A stretch of DNA of 64,000 nucleotides from contig NZ_JARVHQ010000002.1 in NCBI RefSeq assembly GCF_040459645.1, positions 186,001 through 250,000 of the forward strand. Reading direction: 5' to 3'. The stretch's first letter is position 1; every line of letters begins with the position of its first letter. The DNA comes from Bacillus cereus group sp. RP43. Its GTDB lineage: Bacteria > Bacillota > Bacilli > Bacillales > Bacillaceae_G. The translations under genes and the position numbers were made by a program. Positions 27,135 to 35,422 of this stretch are shown here, in pieces. A model generated the notes under the pieces. The model saw only the letters and a list, made by a program, of their open reading frames with translations, searched no databases and had not been told where the DNA came from.

Positions 27135-27443
27135 CTAAATCGGTTCAGCTGCTTGTAATATTGCGTCTAATAAACCTGGAAAACGTTTATTCAAGTCATC
27201 TGTACGAAGGGAATTGAATCGCTGAGTGCCCTCTATTCTCGTATAGGTAATTCCTGATTCCCTCAATACTTTATAATGATGTGAAAGAGTAGATTTGGGA
27301 ATAGGAATATTAACATTCCCGCATGATTGCTCTCCTATCTTTGCAATTTCCCGAACGATTTGGATTCTGATTTGATCACTAAGAGCATCTAAAACGGTTG
27401 TTAAACGAATATCGTTTGTTTCTGGATGAAATAATTTTCTCAT
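27135..27443 (-). CDS. ArsR-family transcriptional regulator
   Basis: 102 residues. The winged helix includes PIPKSTLSHHYKVLRESGIT, and the wing IEGTQRFNSLR. No arsenic-type Cys pair is visible at the usual CxC position, so it may not sense metal. It is divergent from the old-yellow-enzyme gene 440 bases away, the usual arrangement for a regulator and its flavin reductase target in this group. Confidence 0.9.
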   Translation of the reverse strand: MRKLFHPETNDIRLTTVLDALSDQIRIQIVREIAKIGEQSCGNVNIPIPKSTLSHHYKVLRESGITYTRIEGTQRFNSLRTDDLNKRFPGLLDAILQAAEPI

Positions 27444-27883
27444 TTTAATTCTCCTGTTTTTGAAAATGTCTTATTGGTATTATACTACAAAATATATCCT
27501 TGCTCTATTTTCTTATTATGAGCAGGATGTAGTATGTGAGAATCCCGAAACATATATTGTAATGTTATATTTGCAACGCAATATAATTTATGTTAGGATT
27601 CATATTGTTCCATCGTACTCGAAATATGAAACTTATTATACGCTTTAAAAACTTAGTTAACGTACAACTTTTAATAGGTTGGCACTATTTTCTTAAATAA
27701 GCAGCTAACTATATGAAAAGAATACAAACTAAAAGCCTTACTTATTTTACCTTATTTAAATTCATTCTTTTTCAAGTATTATAATGAGAAACACTTATCG
27801 GGGATATGGAATATTTGTATTATCAATCCGGAAATAACAACTTTGAACTTCGGAAAGAATTTCAATTACAAGGAGATAACATC
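27444..27883. other. Divergent promoter region, no gene seen
   Basis: The stretch between the ArsR gene and the ene-reductase is AT-rich with no ribosome site before any short frame. The AAGGAGATAAC before 27884 belongs to the reductase. Confidence 0.5.
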
Positions 27884-29008
27884 ATGAATAATAATTATCC
27901 ATCTATATTTAAACCTTTCAAATTACCATCGGGGATAGAATTAAAGAACCGTATTCTCATGGCACCAATGACAACTTCAGCATCTACACCACATGGTGAC
28001 CTGACAGAAGAAGAACTAATATATTATGCTCGCCGTGCGAAAGGCGGAATTGGTGCAGTAATTACATCTTGTGCACATGTAGAACTACTTGGAGTAGGGT
28101 TTGAAAATTCGATGGGAGTAGAATCTGATGCTCGTATTCCTAGCTTAACAAAATTAGCGAATACAATTAAAGAGAATGGTGCAAAGGCTATTTTACAAAT
28201 TTTTCATGCAGGGCGAATGACAAACTCTACATTATTAAAAGGTGAGAAGCCTGTATCAGCTAGTGCAATTCCATCGTTACGACAAAATGCTGAAACACCA
28301 CGTGAAATGAGTAACGATGAAATTGAAACGACGATAAAAGCGTTTGGAGAAGCAACACGCCGTGCAATAGAAGCTGGATTTGATGGCGTAGAAATTCATG
28401 GTGCAAATACATTTTTAATCCAACAATTTTTCTCTCCACATTCAAACCGACGAACAGATAAATGGGGTGGCAGTGTAGAAAAACGTATGGCATTTCCTTT
28501 AGCGGTAGTGGAGTCAGTGAAAAAAGCTGTTAAAAATCATGCGAAAGAACCATTTATTGTAGGATATCGTCTTAGTCCAGAAGAGCGTGAACAACCAGGT
28601 ATCACAATGGATGATACAATTAAACTAGTAAAAGTATTAGCGACGAAAGAATTAGATTATATCCATGCATCGGTTGGGAATTTCTTCGGCGGATCTTTAC
28701 GTAACTCAGAAGATACAGTTTCTCGTGTACAATTAATTCAAGAAACGGTTGGTAATGAAGTACCTGTTATGGGTGTAGGAGCACTTCAAACACCTGAACA
28801 AGTCGAAAAAGCACTTTCGATAACTTCATTAGTTTCATTAGGACATGCTTTAATTATGGATCCAGAATGGATGGAAAAGACTCAGAATAGTGAAGAGAAA
28901 ACTATTTTTGATGCATTATATGTTAGCAAAAAGGAGGAGTTAGATATTCCAGAAGCACTTTGGAATAAGCTTGTAAATACTTCAGGTTGGTTTAATATTC
29001 AGGATTGA
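27884..29008 (+). CDS. NADH:flavin oxidoreductase, old yellow enzyme family
   Basis: 374 residues from MNNNYPSIFKP, preceded by AAGGAGATAAC. FMN TIM barrel: KNRILMAPMTTSAS near the N-terminus, GFDGVEIHGANTFLIQQFFS with the substrate-binding His-Ala-Asn, NRRTDKWGGS and the C-terminal MGVGALQTPEQVEKAL. It reduces activated C=C bonds of electrophiles with NAD(P)H in the cytoplasm. Likely under the divergent ArsR regulator. Confidence 0.94.
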   Translation: MNNNYPSIFKPFKLPSGIELKNRILMAPMTTSASTPHGDLTEEELIYYARRAKGGIGAVITSCAHVELLGVGFENSMGVESDARIPSLTKLANTIKENGAKAILQIFHAGRMTNSTLLKGEKPVSASAIPSLRQNAETPREMSNDEIETTIKAFGEATRRAIEAGFDGVEIHGANTFLIQQFFSPHSNRRTDKWGGSVEKRMAFPLAVVESVKKAVKNHAKEPFIVGYRLSPEEREQPGITMDDTIKLVKVLATKELDYIHASVGNFFGGSLRNSEDTVSRVQLIQETVGNEVPVMGVGALQTPEQVEKALSITSLVSLGHALIMDPEWMEKTQNSEEKTIFDALYVSKKEELDIPEALWNKLVNTSGWFNIQD

Positions 29009-29163
29009 AGTTTAAGTAATAAAGATCCTATATCATACAATTGAAATGATTCAGTATTATATTTAGAAGAATAAATTAGTCCTGAAATGGTTTGTAAATA
29101 TTCTTGATAAAGAGGGTAGTCCCATCACTTGTGATTCATATATTGTAGAAGAGGTGATGGATT

Positions 29164-29292
29164 ATGGCTACCAAAACATCTCCACTTAAACTAGGCAATG
29201 AAATATATGGTACGATAAAAATTGAAGAAGCGTTTCTAACAGCTTTAAAGATGTACTTTATAAAGCAGCAAGAAAAAAAAACTCCTGGTTAA
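29164..29292 (+). CDS. Small hypothetical protein, 42 aa
   Basis: MATKTSPLKLGNEIYGTIKI and so on, with GAGGTGATGGATT before the ATG. The stop codon sits inside a terminator (ACTCCTGGTTAA, TCAGGAGT, then T-run), a tidy gene end. No family is recognised. Confidence 0.55.
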   Translation: MATKTSPLKLGNEIYGTIKIEEAFLTALKMYFIKQQEKKTPG

Positions 29293-29334
29293 TCAGGAGT
29301 TTTTTTGTTGAAGATGATAACATGGTAGAAATGG

Positions 29335-29573
29335 TTATTCAGTTTTGTAGATCCATACATACTCTTCACCAATATAAGCATCCCAATACTTCCATTGCCA
29401 AGCCGGGGGAGGTGTATCTTGATAATATAATTGGTAAAAGATATTTAACCACTTTAGGGAATAATGGTTAATTTTTAAAGAATGGTATAACGTACTGGGA
29501 ATCGAAAAAGCCTCCTGATACCCACCACTACCTTTGCTTGAATGGTGGTAAATATGAAAATATTCATTTAGGT
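29335..29573 (-). pseudogene. C-terminal gene fragment cut by a miniature IS231 element
   Basis: A minus frame stays open for about 79 codons (..NLNEYFHIYHHSSKGS.. to ..YIGEEYVWIYKTE) and begins exactly at the GGGGTACC flank of the element at 29588. Trp/Tyr-rich; no family recognised. The N-terminal part was not found beyond the element. Confidence 0.5.
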
Positions 29574-29587
29574 TAGGGGTACCGCCA

Positions 29588-29706
29588 CATGCCCATCAAC
29601 CTAAGAATTCAGAATTACCCCAAAACGAAAAAATGAGCTTTTTGTTACAAGTTAGCACAAATTTTCATTCTAGGGGGTACTATAAAATTTTAGCTTGATG
29701 GCCATA
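29588..29706. mobile_element. IS231-ended miniature element, 119 bp
   Basis: CATGCCCATCAACCTAAGAA, a near-consensus IS231 terminus, faces TTTTAGCTTGATGGCCATA. The inner TTACCCCAAAACGAAAAA and TTTTCATTCTAGGGGGTA are the same mirrored blocks as in the other copies. No coding capacity. Confidence 0.85.
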
Positions 29707-29727
29707 CCCTCCAAGGTGCCATTTATT

Positions 29728-31518
29728 TCACTTATGCTTTGCTAAAAATTCTGTTATGCGACGATATACATATATTTCATTTTCTTTTTTTGAAAATCCA
29801 TGTCCTTCATCGTCTAGTACTAGGTATTCTACATCTACTTCTTTTTCTTGCAGCGCTCGAAAAATTTGATCCGATTCTGTCTTTACAACTCGTGGATCAT
29901 TTGCCCCCTGAATTATAAGGAGTGGTTTATTCATTTGATTTAAATATGTAATTGGTGAATCATTTATAAGCTTATCTTTATCATTCTTAATATCACCTAT
30001 TAAATTAACTGCAAGCGGTTTCCAATTTTCAGGCATAGATTCGATAAAACTAAATAAATTGCTAGGCCCAAAAATATCAATAGCTGCACGGAAATACTCT
30101 GAATGACGCCCATAGAGCAATAAGGCCATATACCCTCCATAACTACCACCCATAACAAATAATTTATCAGGAGTTGATATACCCTGTTCAAATAACCATT
30201 CTATTCCTGCTACACAATCTAAGCGTGGGGCTTCTCCCCAATCACCTTCAATCATTTTTGTAAATGTTGAACCATATCTTGTACTTCCTCTAAAGTTTGG
30301 TGCAAAAATATTATATCCCTGCCTTAATAAATATTGAAATAATGCCCCGAAATCTTTTGTCTCAGCACTTTGTGGACCACCATGAGGCCAGAATATTGTA
30401 TATCCGTTTTGCACTTCTCCTTTCGCCCGGAATAATAATGCTTCTATGTTTAATCCATCAAAGGAGGCATATGTTATAACATCCGGTTCAACAAAAGAAG
30501 ATTCAGATAAACCAATAACATAGTTTTTTGTTAATGCTGACCATTCTGTATCTCCATTTTTCTTGTAATAGATGTTTGCTGTTTTCTTCGCACTTTCACC
30601 TAATAGATATAAATTTTCAGATTTGGTAATTTCTATTTGACGTATCGTATCTACCGGAGAATTTAATAGAATTAATTCCTTTGTATCCCATACAAATTTA
30701 TATAACCTATCTGTAACACCTTTCGACGAAACAATGTAGCCATTTTTTGTTTCAGTATGCCATTTTATATCGGATATATCTTCCTTCTCTATTTTACAGA
30801 TTGGTTTGAATTCCTGTTTATTTAAATCAAAAGAAGCTACATAAGAAAACTCTTCTTCATAATTCGTAACAAAAATCACTGTATTTTCATCAATATAACA
30901 AATGGACTCTATGGTATGTTCTTTCTCACTGGAAGGTACTATACAAATGAGTTCTTCTCCCTTTTTCACATATCCTACATTATATGTATTACTATATGAC
31001 TTTAAAACAATGTAACTTGATTCATTCGGACTCACTGCCCCCACATATGTAGGTGTCTCCACACCAGTTAACAGAAGCGTATCTTCTTTTGTACGTATAT
31101 TATAACAACGTGAGTTGAAGAACCTTGGGTTATCTTTACTTGTGACATAGTATAATCGTTCCCCATCCTCTGTTAAATGCACATAATAATCCTTTTCTGT
31201 CTCTCCTGCTGGAATCAATTCAAGCAATCCGCCACCCTCTGGTTTTAATGCATAAATATGATAATTTTCATCGCCATCTTTATCAAATCCAGCTAAAATA
31301 AATCTATTTAAAGAATCCACTTTAATAAAATTACTTGCTTGATTACAATATGTTAACGGATACGGGGATAAGTTTGGTAAATCCATCGCCCATAAATTAG
31401 AATGCCCATTTAAGTTTGTACTAAAAATTAACCTTCCTTCATCTTCACTGACTGTAAACTTACCCATACTATATGATCTAAAAAATTGTTCGGCATCTTC
31501 TCTAGGAAATTGAATCAT
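29728..31518 (-). CDS. S9-family serine peptidase (prolyl oligopeptidase/acylaminoacyl type)
   Basis: 596 residues. An N-terminal beta-propeller (about 1-350) is followed by an alpha/beta hydrolase domain with the nucleophile in GGSYGGYM (Ser about 459), an Asp in GANDPRV and a His in DDEGHGF. There is no signal peptide. It cleaves short peptides in the cytoplasm after the propeller filters substrate size. It lies between two IS231-ended elements, which places it in an unstable segment. Confidence 0.94.
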   Translation of the reverse strand: MIQFPREDAEQFFRSYSMGKFTVSEDEGRLIFSTNLNGHSNLWAMDLPNLSPYPLTYCNQASNFIKVDSLNRFILAGFDKDGDENYHIYALKPEGGGLLELIPAGETEKDYYVHLTEDGERLYYVTSKDNPRFFNSRCYNIRTKEDTLLLTGVETPTYVGAVSPNESSYIVLKSYSNTYNVGYVKKGEELICIVPSSEKEHTIESICYIDENTVIFVTNYEEEFSYVASFDLNKQEFKPICKIEKEDISDIKWHTETKNGYIVSSKGVTDRLYKFVWDTKELILLNSPVDTIRQIEITKSENLYLLGESAKKTANIYYKKNGDTEWSALTKNYVIGLSESSFVEPDVITYASFDGLNIEALLFRAKGEVQNGYTIFWPHGGPQSAETKDFGALFQYLLRQGYNIFAPNFRGSTRYGSTFTKMIEGDWGEAPRLDCVAGIEWLFEQGISTPDKLFVMGGSYGGYMALLLYGRHSEYFRAAIDIFGPSNLFSFIESMPENWKPLAVNLIGDIKNDKDKLINDSPITYLNQMNKPLLIIQGANDPRVVKTESDQIFRALQEKEVDVEYLVLDDEGHGFSKKENEIYVYRRITEFLAKHK

Positions 31519-31723
31519 CTTTCTTCCTCCATTCTATTTAATATCTAAAAATTCAGAACACCACATATATAAAGATTCTATATTTCCCTACTTATCCCTT
31601 TTTTGTTTTATTTAGATTTACTTCTACCTTCTAATTCCCTTATTAACATTACAAGTAGAGAGGTAAAAGTTTCGTTCTGGAGGTACTTTAAAATCTTAGC
31701 TTGATGGACATAGGGTAGCACCA
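31519..31723. other. AT-rich spacer with an unpaired IS231 right end
   Basis: TACTTTAAAATCTTAGCTTG then ATGGACAT at about 31684-31713 is an IS231-type right end. A matching left end is only faintly visible near 31570, so this is probably the decayed remains of another miniature copy. Confidence 0.45.
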
Positions 31724-31810
31724 CATCGCTATCAACCTAAGCTTCTTAATTACCCCCATAATGAAAATTCTATATCTTTGCCAATTGTATTTCTCTACAC
31801 CTGGAGGACA

Positions 31811-31860
31811 AGTTTTATTATCATTATGACAAGTTAACTTGTCGTAATGATAATAAAACT
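31811..31860. promoter_or_regulatory. 50-bp near-perfect palindrome, operator candidate
   Basis: Arms AGTTTTATTATCATTATGAC + AAGTT and the mirror match at 24 of 25 positions with no spacer. It lies 40 bases upstream of the membrane-protein/XRE pair, the likely target of that XRE protein (inference). Confidence 0.55.
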
Positions 31861-31900
31861 GTACAATAAATATATAATTAATAAGGGGTGGTTACAAATC

Positions 31901-32206
31901 ATGCAAAAAGAAGAGATATTAAGAAAATACAAAAAAATGGGGAGAGATGAACGTAAAGAACTTATAGAATTAGATTCATCTAGTTACGGTTTAATAGCTG
32001 TACTTGTTTTAGTCCTATTTTTTGGTTCTTGGAAATTGATGCATGGTATTAAAAGTTACGAATTAATTTCAATTTTTTCTGGTTATATAGCTAGTACAAG
32101 TTTTTATAAGTTTAAAAAGTTGAAAGAACAAAAATTTCTTATTGCAAGCATTTTAGCAATAATGAGTACAATTGCAAGTGCCATAGTTTTCTTTCTGGAG
32201 GGATGA
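31901..32206 (+). CDS. Small membrane protein, partner of XRE regulator (DUF6442-like)
   Basis: 101 residues from MQKEEILRKYKKMGRDERKE, after AAGGGGTGG. A charged N-terminal helix is followed by three predicted spans (about 32-50, 55-72, 82-100). Small XRE genes often sit beside such proteins in Bacilli; the role is unproven (toxin-antitoxin-like or stress module). It ends 3 bases before the XRE start, so the two are co-translated. Passenger of the IS231 element. Confidence 0.8.
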   Translation: MQKEEILRKYKKMGRDERKELIELDSSSYGLIAVLVLVLFFGSWKLMHGIKSYELISIFSGYIASTSFYKFKKLKEQKFLIASILAIMSTIASAIVFFLEG

Positions 32207-32209
32207 TAA

Positions 32210-32416
32210 TTGAAAGATGAATTAGTACTGCAAAATCGTTTGAAAGTAGCAAGAGCTGAGAAAAAAATATCACAGGGAGAATTAGCTGAAATGGTAGGAG
32301 TATCTAGGCAAACAATTAGTTCTATTGAAACAGGACAATTTTGTCCAACTGCAAAGTTAGCATTAGTACTCTGTATAGCGCTAGATAAAAAATTTGAAGA
32401 ATTATTTTATTTTTGA
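32210..32416 (+). CDS. XRE-family HTH regulator (IS231 passenger)
   Basis: 68 residues from a TTG 10 bases after CTGGAGG. It is almost entirely HTH: QGELAEMVGVSRQTISSIET, then a short tail ELFYF. Similar to YozG-type minimal repressors. It probably binds the palindrome at 31811 and controls its own operon. Confidence 0.9.
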   Translation: MKDELVLQNRLKVARAEKKISQGELAEMVGVSRQTISSIETGQFCPTAKLALVLCIALDKKFEELFYF

Positions 32417-32532
32417 TTAATTGGTGTACTAGAGATCAAAACAAATCTCTTTCAATCTAGTTTTTTATTATCCATAAAACAAAAAATACGCTATCCTTGC
32501 TGTATCATCATAGGAAAGGGTGGCGTTTTTGT

Positions 32533-33963
32533 ATGTCTATTTCTGTATCTGATGAATTACAACTATTTGCTCAAGAAATTCAAAACCTCTTATCTCCAGA
32601 TTTCTTAAGAAATCTTGCTAGAGATGTTGGCTTTGTACAACGAACCAGTAAGTACCAAGCAAAAGATTTAGTAGCTCTATGTGTATGGATGAGTCAAAAT
32701 GTTGCTAAAACCTCTTTAACTCAGTTATGTAGCTGTTTAGAAGTATCAACAGAGGTTCTCATCAGTCCTGAAGGACTGAATCAACGATTTAATGCCACAG
32801 CCGTGCGATTTCTACACCAAGTGTTAGCTGAACTTCTCAGCCAAAAGTTATCTTCAACCAAGCTGCTCTCTTCTCCTTACACTTCTAATTTCAAGCGTAT
32901 TCGTATCCTAGATTCAACTGCATTTCAACTTCCCGATGTATTTTCATCTGTTTATCCAGGTGCAGGAGGGTGCAGTCATACAGCGGGGGTGAAGATTCAG
33001 CTTGAGTATGACCTATTAAGTGGACAGTTCCTACATATTCATACAGGTCCAGGTAAACAACATGATCGAACCTATGGTTCTCTGTGTGTCCCAACTGTGA
33101 CAGCGAATGACTTATGTATCCGTGATTTAGGTTATTTTCACTTGAAAGATCTTCAGCATATACAAAATGAAAAGGCTTACTATATCTCTCGTATTAAATC
33201 AAATACACGTATTTATCAAAAAAATCCCAGCCCTAATTATTTTCAAGATGGAAGAATCAAGAAAGGTACAGAGTATATCCAGATAGATATGGAGGTTTTA
33301 ATGAACTCACTTCAACCGGGACAAATATGCGAAATACCTGACGCTTATGTAGGAATGATTGATAAAGTACCAACTCGTGTGATTGTTCATCGGCTAACAA
33401 AAGAACAACAACAAAAACGATTACAAGATCAAACTGTGAGAGAAAAAAAGAAAAGAATGAAGTATTCTTCTCGTAGTAAACGACTCAGTGGTATCAATGT
33501 ATATATGACAAACACGCCGACAGATATTGTCCCGATGGGACAAGTACATGATTGGTACTCTTTGCGTTGGCAAATTGAAATTTTATTTAAAACGTGGAAA
33601 TCATTCTTTCAAATTCATCAGTGTAAAAAGATAAAATCAGAAAGATGGGAGTGCCATTTGTATGGACAATTGATTGCCATTCTACTCTGTTCTTCTATCA
33701 TGTTTCAAATGCGGCAATTACTTCTTATAAAAAAGAAACGAGAACTGAGTGAGTATAAGGCCATATATATGATTAAAGATTATTTTCTACTTCTTTTCCA
33801 AGCTATACAGAAAGACACCCAAGAGCTATCAAAGATTCTACTTCGCCTGTTCAATCTCCTACATCAAAACAGGCGAAAATCTCACAGATATGAGAAGAAA
33901 ACAGTCTTTGATATTTTAGGTGTCGTTTACAATTGTACCATGTCTGATAATCAAGCGGCTTAA
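32533..33963 (+). CDS. IS231 transposase (IS4 family), intact
   Basis: 476 residues, close to the 478 of classical IS231 proteins. The start at 32533 is right after the leader hairpin and GGCGTTTTTGT. DDE motifs: first Asp in RILDSTAFQLPD, second in CIRDLGYFHL, and the YREK signature YSLRWQIEILFKTWK. No frame break is seen. It could also mobilise the transposase-less IS231-ended elements nearby if end sequences are compatible. Confidence 0.95.
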   Translation: MSISVSDELQLFAQEIQNLLSPDFLRNLARDVGFVQRTSKYQAKDLVALCVWMSQNVAKTSLTQLCSCLEVSTEVLISPEGLNQRFNATAVRFLHQVLAELLSQKLSSTKLLSSPYTSNFKRIRILDSTAFQLPDVFSSVYPGAGGCSHTAGVKIQLEYDLLSGQFLHIHTGPGKQHDRTYGSLCVPTVTANDLCIRDLGYFHLKDLQHIQNEKAYYISRIKSNTRIYQKNPSPNYFQDGRIKKGTEYIQIDMEVLMNSLQPGQICEIPDAYVGMIDKVPTRVIVHRLTKEQQQKRLQDQTVREKKKRMKYSSRSKRLSGINVYMTNTPTDIVPMGQVHDWYSLRWQIEILFKTWKSFFQIHQCKKIKSERWECHLYGQLIAILLCSSIMFQMRQLLLIKKKRELSEYKAIYMIKDYFLLLFQAIQKDTQELSKILLRLFNLLHQNRRKSHRYEKKTVFDILGVVYNCTMSDNQAA

Positions 33964-34204
33964 TTCAAAAAATGAAACCCGTTAGGGTTTATTTCGTATG
34001 CGAATCTTTCAATCACCTACACTTTCCCTTTAGAAAAAAGAAATAACCTCTACTATAATTGACGTTGTATAAGCTTAGCTTGATAGCGATGGGGTACCGC
34101 CACATCTCCATCAAGCTAACAAATAAAAATACCCCCAAAATGAAAAAAACGATATTCTTTCTATCTAAATTGTAGAAGGATTATCGTTTTTTTACTTTTA
34201 TAAA

Positions 34205-34268
34205 TGTAAAAAACTTTTGACATTTATGATGGATTTATATAAACTGGAAATGTAAAAAGTTTTTTACA
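34205..34268 (+). promoter_or_regulatory. Paired XRE operators around a promoter
   Basis: TGTAAAAAACTTTTGACA (34205-34222) and TGTAAAAAGTTTTTTACA (34251-34268) are related palindromes. The first contains the -35 TTGACA; TATAAA lies between them; the second lies just downstream of the likely start site. The layout fits autorepression. Confidence 0.68.
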
Positions 34269-34292
34269 AAATTAGAGGTGATGTTCATAAAA

Positions 34293-34481
34293 ATGGAGAA
34301 CATAATTCGTATTTTACGTAAAGAGCAAAAGCTTTCCCAAGAAGATTTAGCTAAATTATGTCGTGTTTCAAGACAAACGATTAATGCGATTGAGAATAAC
34401 AAATATGATCCTACATTGGAACTTGCTTTTAATTTAGCTAAATCCCTTGGTGTAACAGTTGATCAATTATTTATTTATTAA
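34293..34481 (+). CDS. XRE-family HTH regulator (cassette cargo)
   Basis: 62 residues from MENIIRILRKEQ; AGAGGTGAT lies upstream, and in-frame starts at 34278 and 34281 overlap it and are less likely. The HTH is QEDLAKLCRVSRQTINAIEN, with the tail DQLFIY. It is a paralogue in plan of 32210-32416. The two matched palindromes upstream should be its sites. Confidence 0.9.
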   Translation: MENIIRILRKEQKLSQEDLAKLCRVSRQTINAIENNKYDPTLELAFNLAKSLGVTVDQLFIY

Positions 34482-34504
34482 ATCTAGATAAGGAGAAGAA
34501 ACAA

Positions 34505-34891
34505 ATGAAAAATGGAATTAATATCTTATTTACTTGTTTTTACATTGTGATTATGGGTTTACTTGCTTTTGAATGGTATGAGAAGCAACAGCTCTCTATA
34601 ACTTCGTTATTTGTAGCAACAATCATTTTGCAATCATTATTTATGAAGAGAATTTTGAAAGGGAAAAAAGAGAGTGAGAATTTTATTGATGAAATGTTTT
34701 TACATATCAGACAGAAAAGCTTATCAATTTGTTGTTTTGTAATGTATGTATTAACTTTAGGTACTTTATTTTTATCAGAAGGAACATGGAATTTTAACCA
34801 TATGCATAATAAACCGTTAATCTTTCTGGTTTTCTTATATCCTATCGTTTACCAAATAAGTCATATATTCGTTTCAAGAAACAACTCTTAA
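34505..34891 (+). CDS. Membrane protein downstream of XRE regulator
   Basis: 128 residues with four predicted spans (about 5-22, 32-48, 73-92, 104-121). RBS AAGGAGAAG. No catalytic motif. It is not obviously homologous to 31901-32206 but occupies the same kind of operon, here after rather than before the regulator. Confidence 0.78.
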   Translation: MKNGINILFTCFYIVIMGLLAFEWYEKQQLSITSLFVATIILQSLFMKRILKGKKESENFIDEMFLHIRQKSLSICCFVMYVLTLGTLFLSEGTWNFNHMHNKPLIFLVFLYPIVYQISHIFVSRNNS

Positions 34892-35099
34892 TAGACTATC
34901 TAAAAGTAGAAAAAAACGCTATTCTTTCCTATGATTCTACAGAAAGAATAGCGTCTTTTTTGCTTTATGGATAGTGAAAAACTTAAGTTCATAGTCATAT
35001 GGAGGGACCCTTATATAAAAAAATCAATAAATTTCTTAATCATTTGCATTTTTTTCTGAATAAATATATAATAACGTCTAATTAATCGAATTTGATTTA

Positions 35100-35372
35100 A
35101 ATTCTATGAAGAGAAAGAGTAAGTTATTGTTTCTGTTCCAAAGAGAGCTGGTGTTTTGCTGAAAACCAGCGTTCAGATAATAACCGAAGATCATCTCCGA
35201 GAAGTAAAGCCGAATGTTTAGTAAGCTTTATCGGTTTCCTCCGTTAGAAGGGACAACGTATGATTGTACGTTTGTAAAGGGTAGTAAAATGTTATTTAAA
35301 CATTTTATTAAACAAGAGTGGTACCGCGAGTTTCAATCTCGTCTCTTACTGAGACGGGATTTTTTGTTTTTT
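35100..35372 (+). promoter_or_regulatory. T-box riboswitch leader
   Basis: Stem I shows GAGAAAGAGTAAG, the distal AGAGAGCTGGTG..GAAAACCAGC arm, and CGAAGATCATCTCCGAG. Aligned with glyQS-type leaders (..AAAGGCATTCTTGAG..) the specifier is ATC (Ile). The antiterminator has the T-box core GTGGTACCGCGAG; its TGGT would pair with ACCA, fitting the A73 of tRNA-Ile. The terminator AATCTCGTCTC/GAGACGGGATT with TTTTTT closes at 35366. Uncharged tRNA should switch the downstream gene on. Confidence 0.88.
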
Positions 35373-35422
35373 TAAGGGGATATTTTCACAATAAAAATTT
35401 AAGAAAAGCAGGTGAAGGCGTA

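Larger units (their letters stand above)
31724..34091 (+). mobile_element. IS231-family transposon with two passenger genes
   Basis: The terminal repeats CATCGCTATCAACCTAAGCTT (31724) and AAGCTTAGCTTGATAGCGATG (34071-34091) match at 20 of 21 positions. Flanks GGGTAGCACCA and GGGTACCGCCA look like an 11-base target duplication with two changes. It holds an intact transposase plus a membrane protein and an XRE regulator. At 2368 bases it is about 700 longer than classical IS231. Confidence 0.88.
34103..35001 (+). mobile_element. Transposase-less IS231-ended cassette with XRE and membrane protein
   Basis: The left end CATCTCCATCAAGCTAAC lies 11 bases after the previous element. The right end is a diverged AACTTAAGTTCATAGTCATA at about 34982-35000. 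A leader-type hairpin is found at both ends (34143-34190, 34913-34958), but no transposase remains, as if its gene had been deleted or replaced. Confidence 0.65.

Noticed and set aside
27460..27648. 62-codon plus frame in the ArsR/reductase gap
   Set aside because: No ribosome site and Tyr-rich composition typical of AT-rich non-coding DNA.
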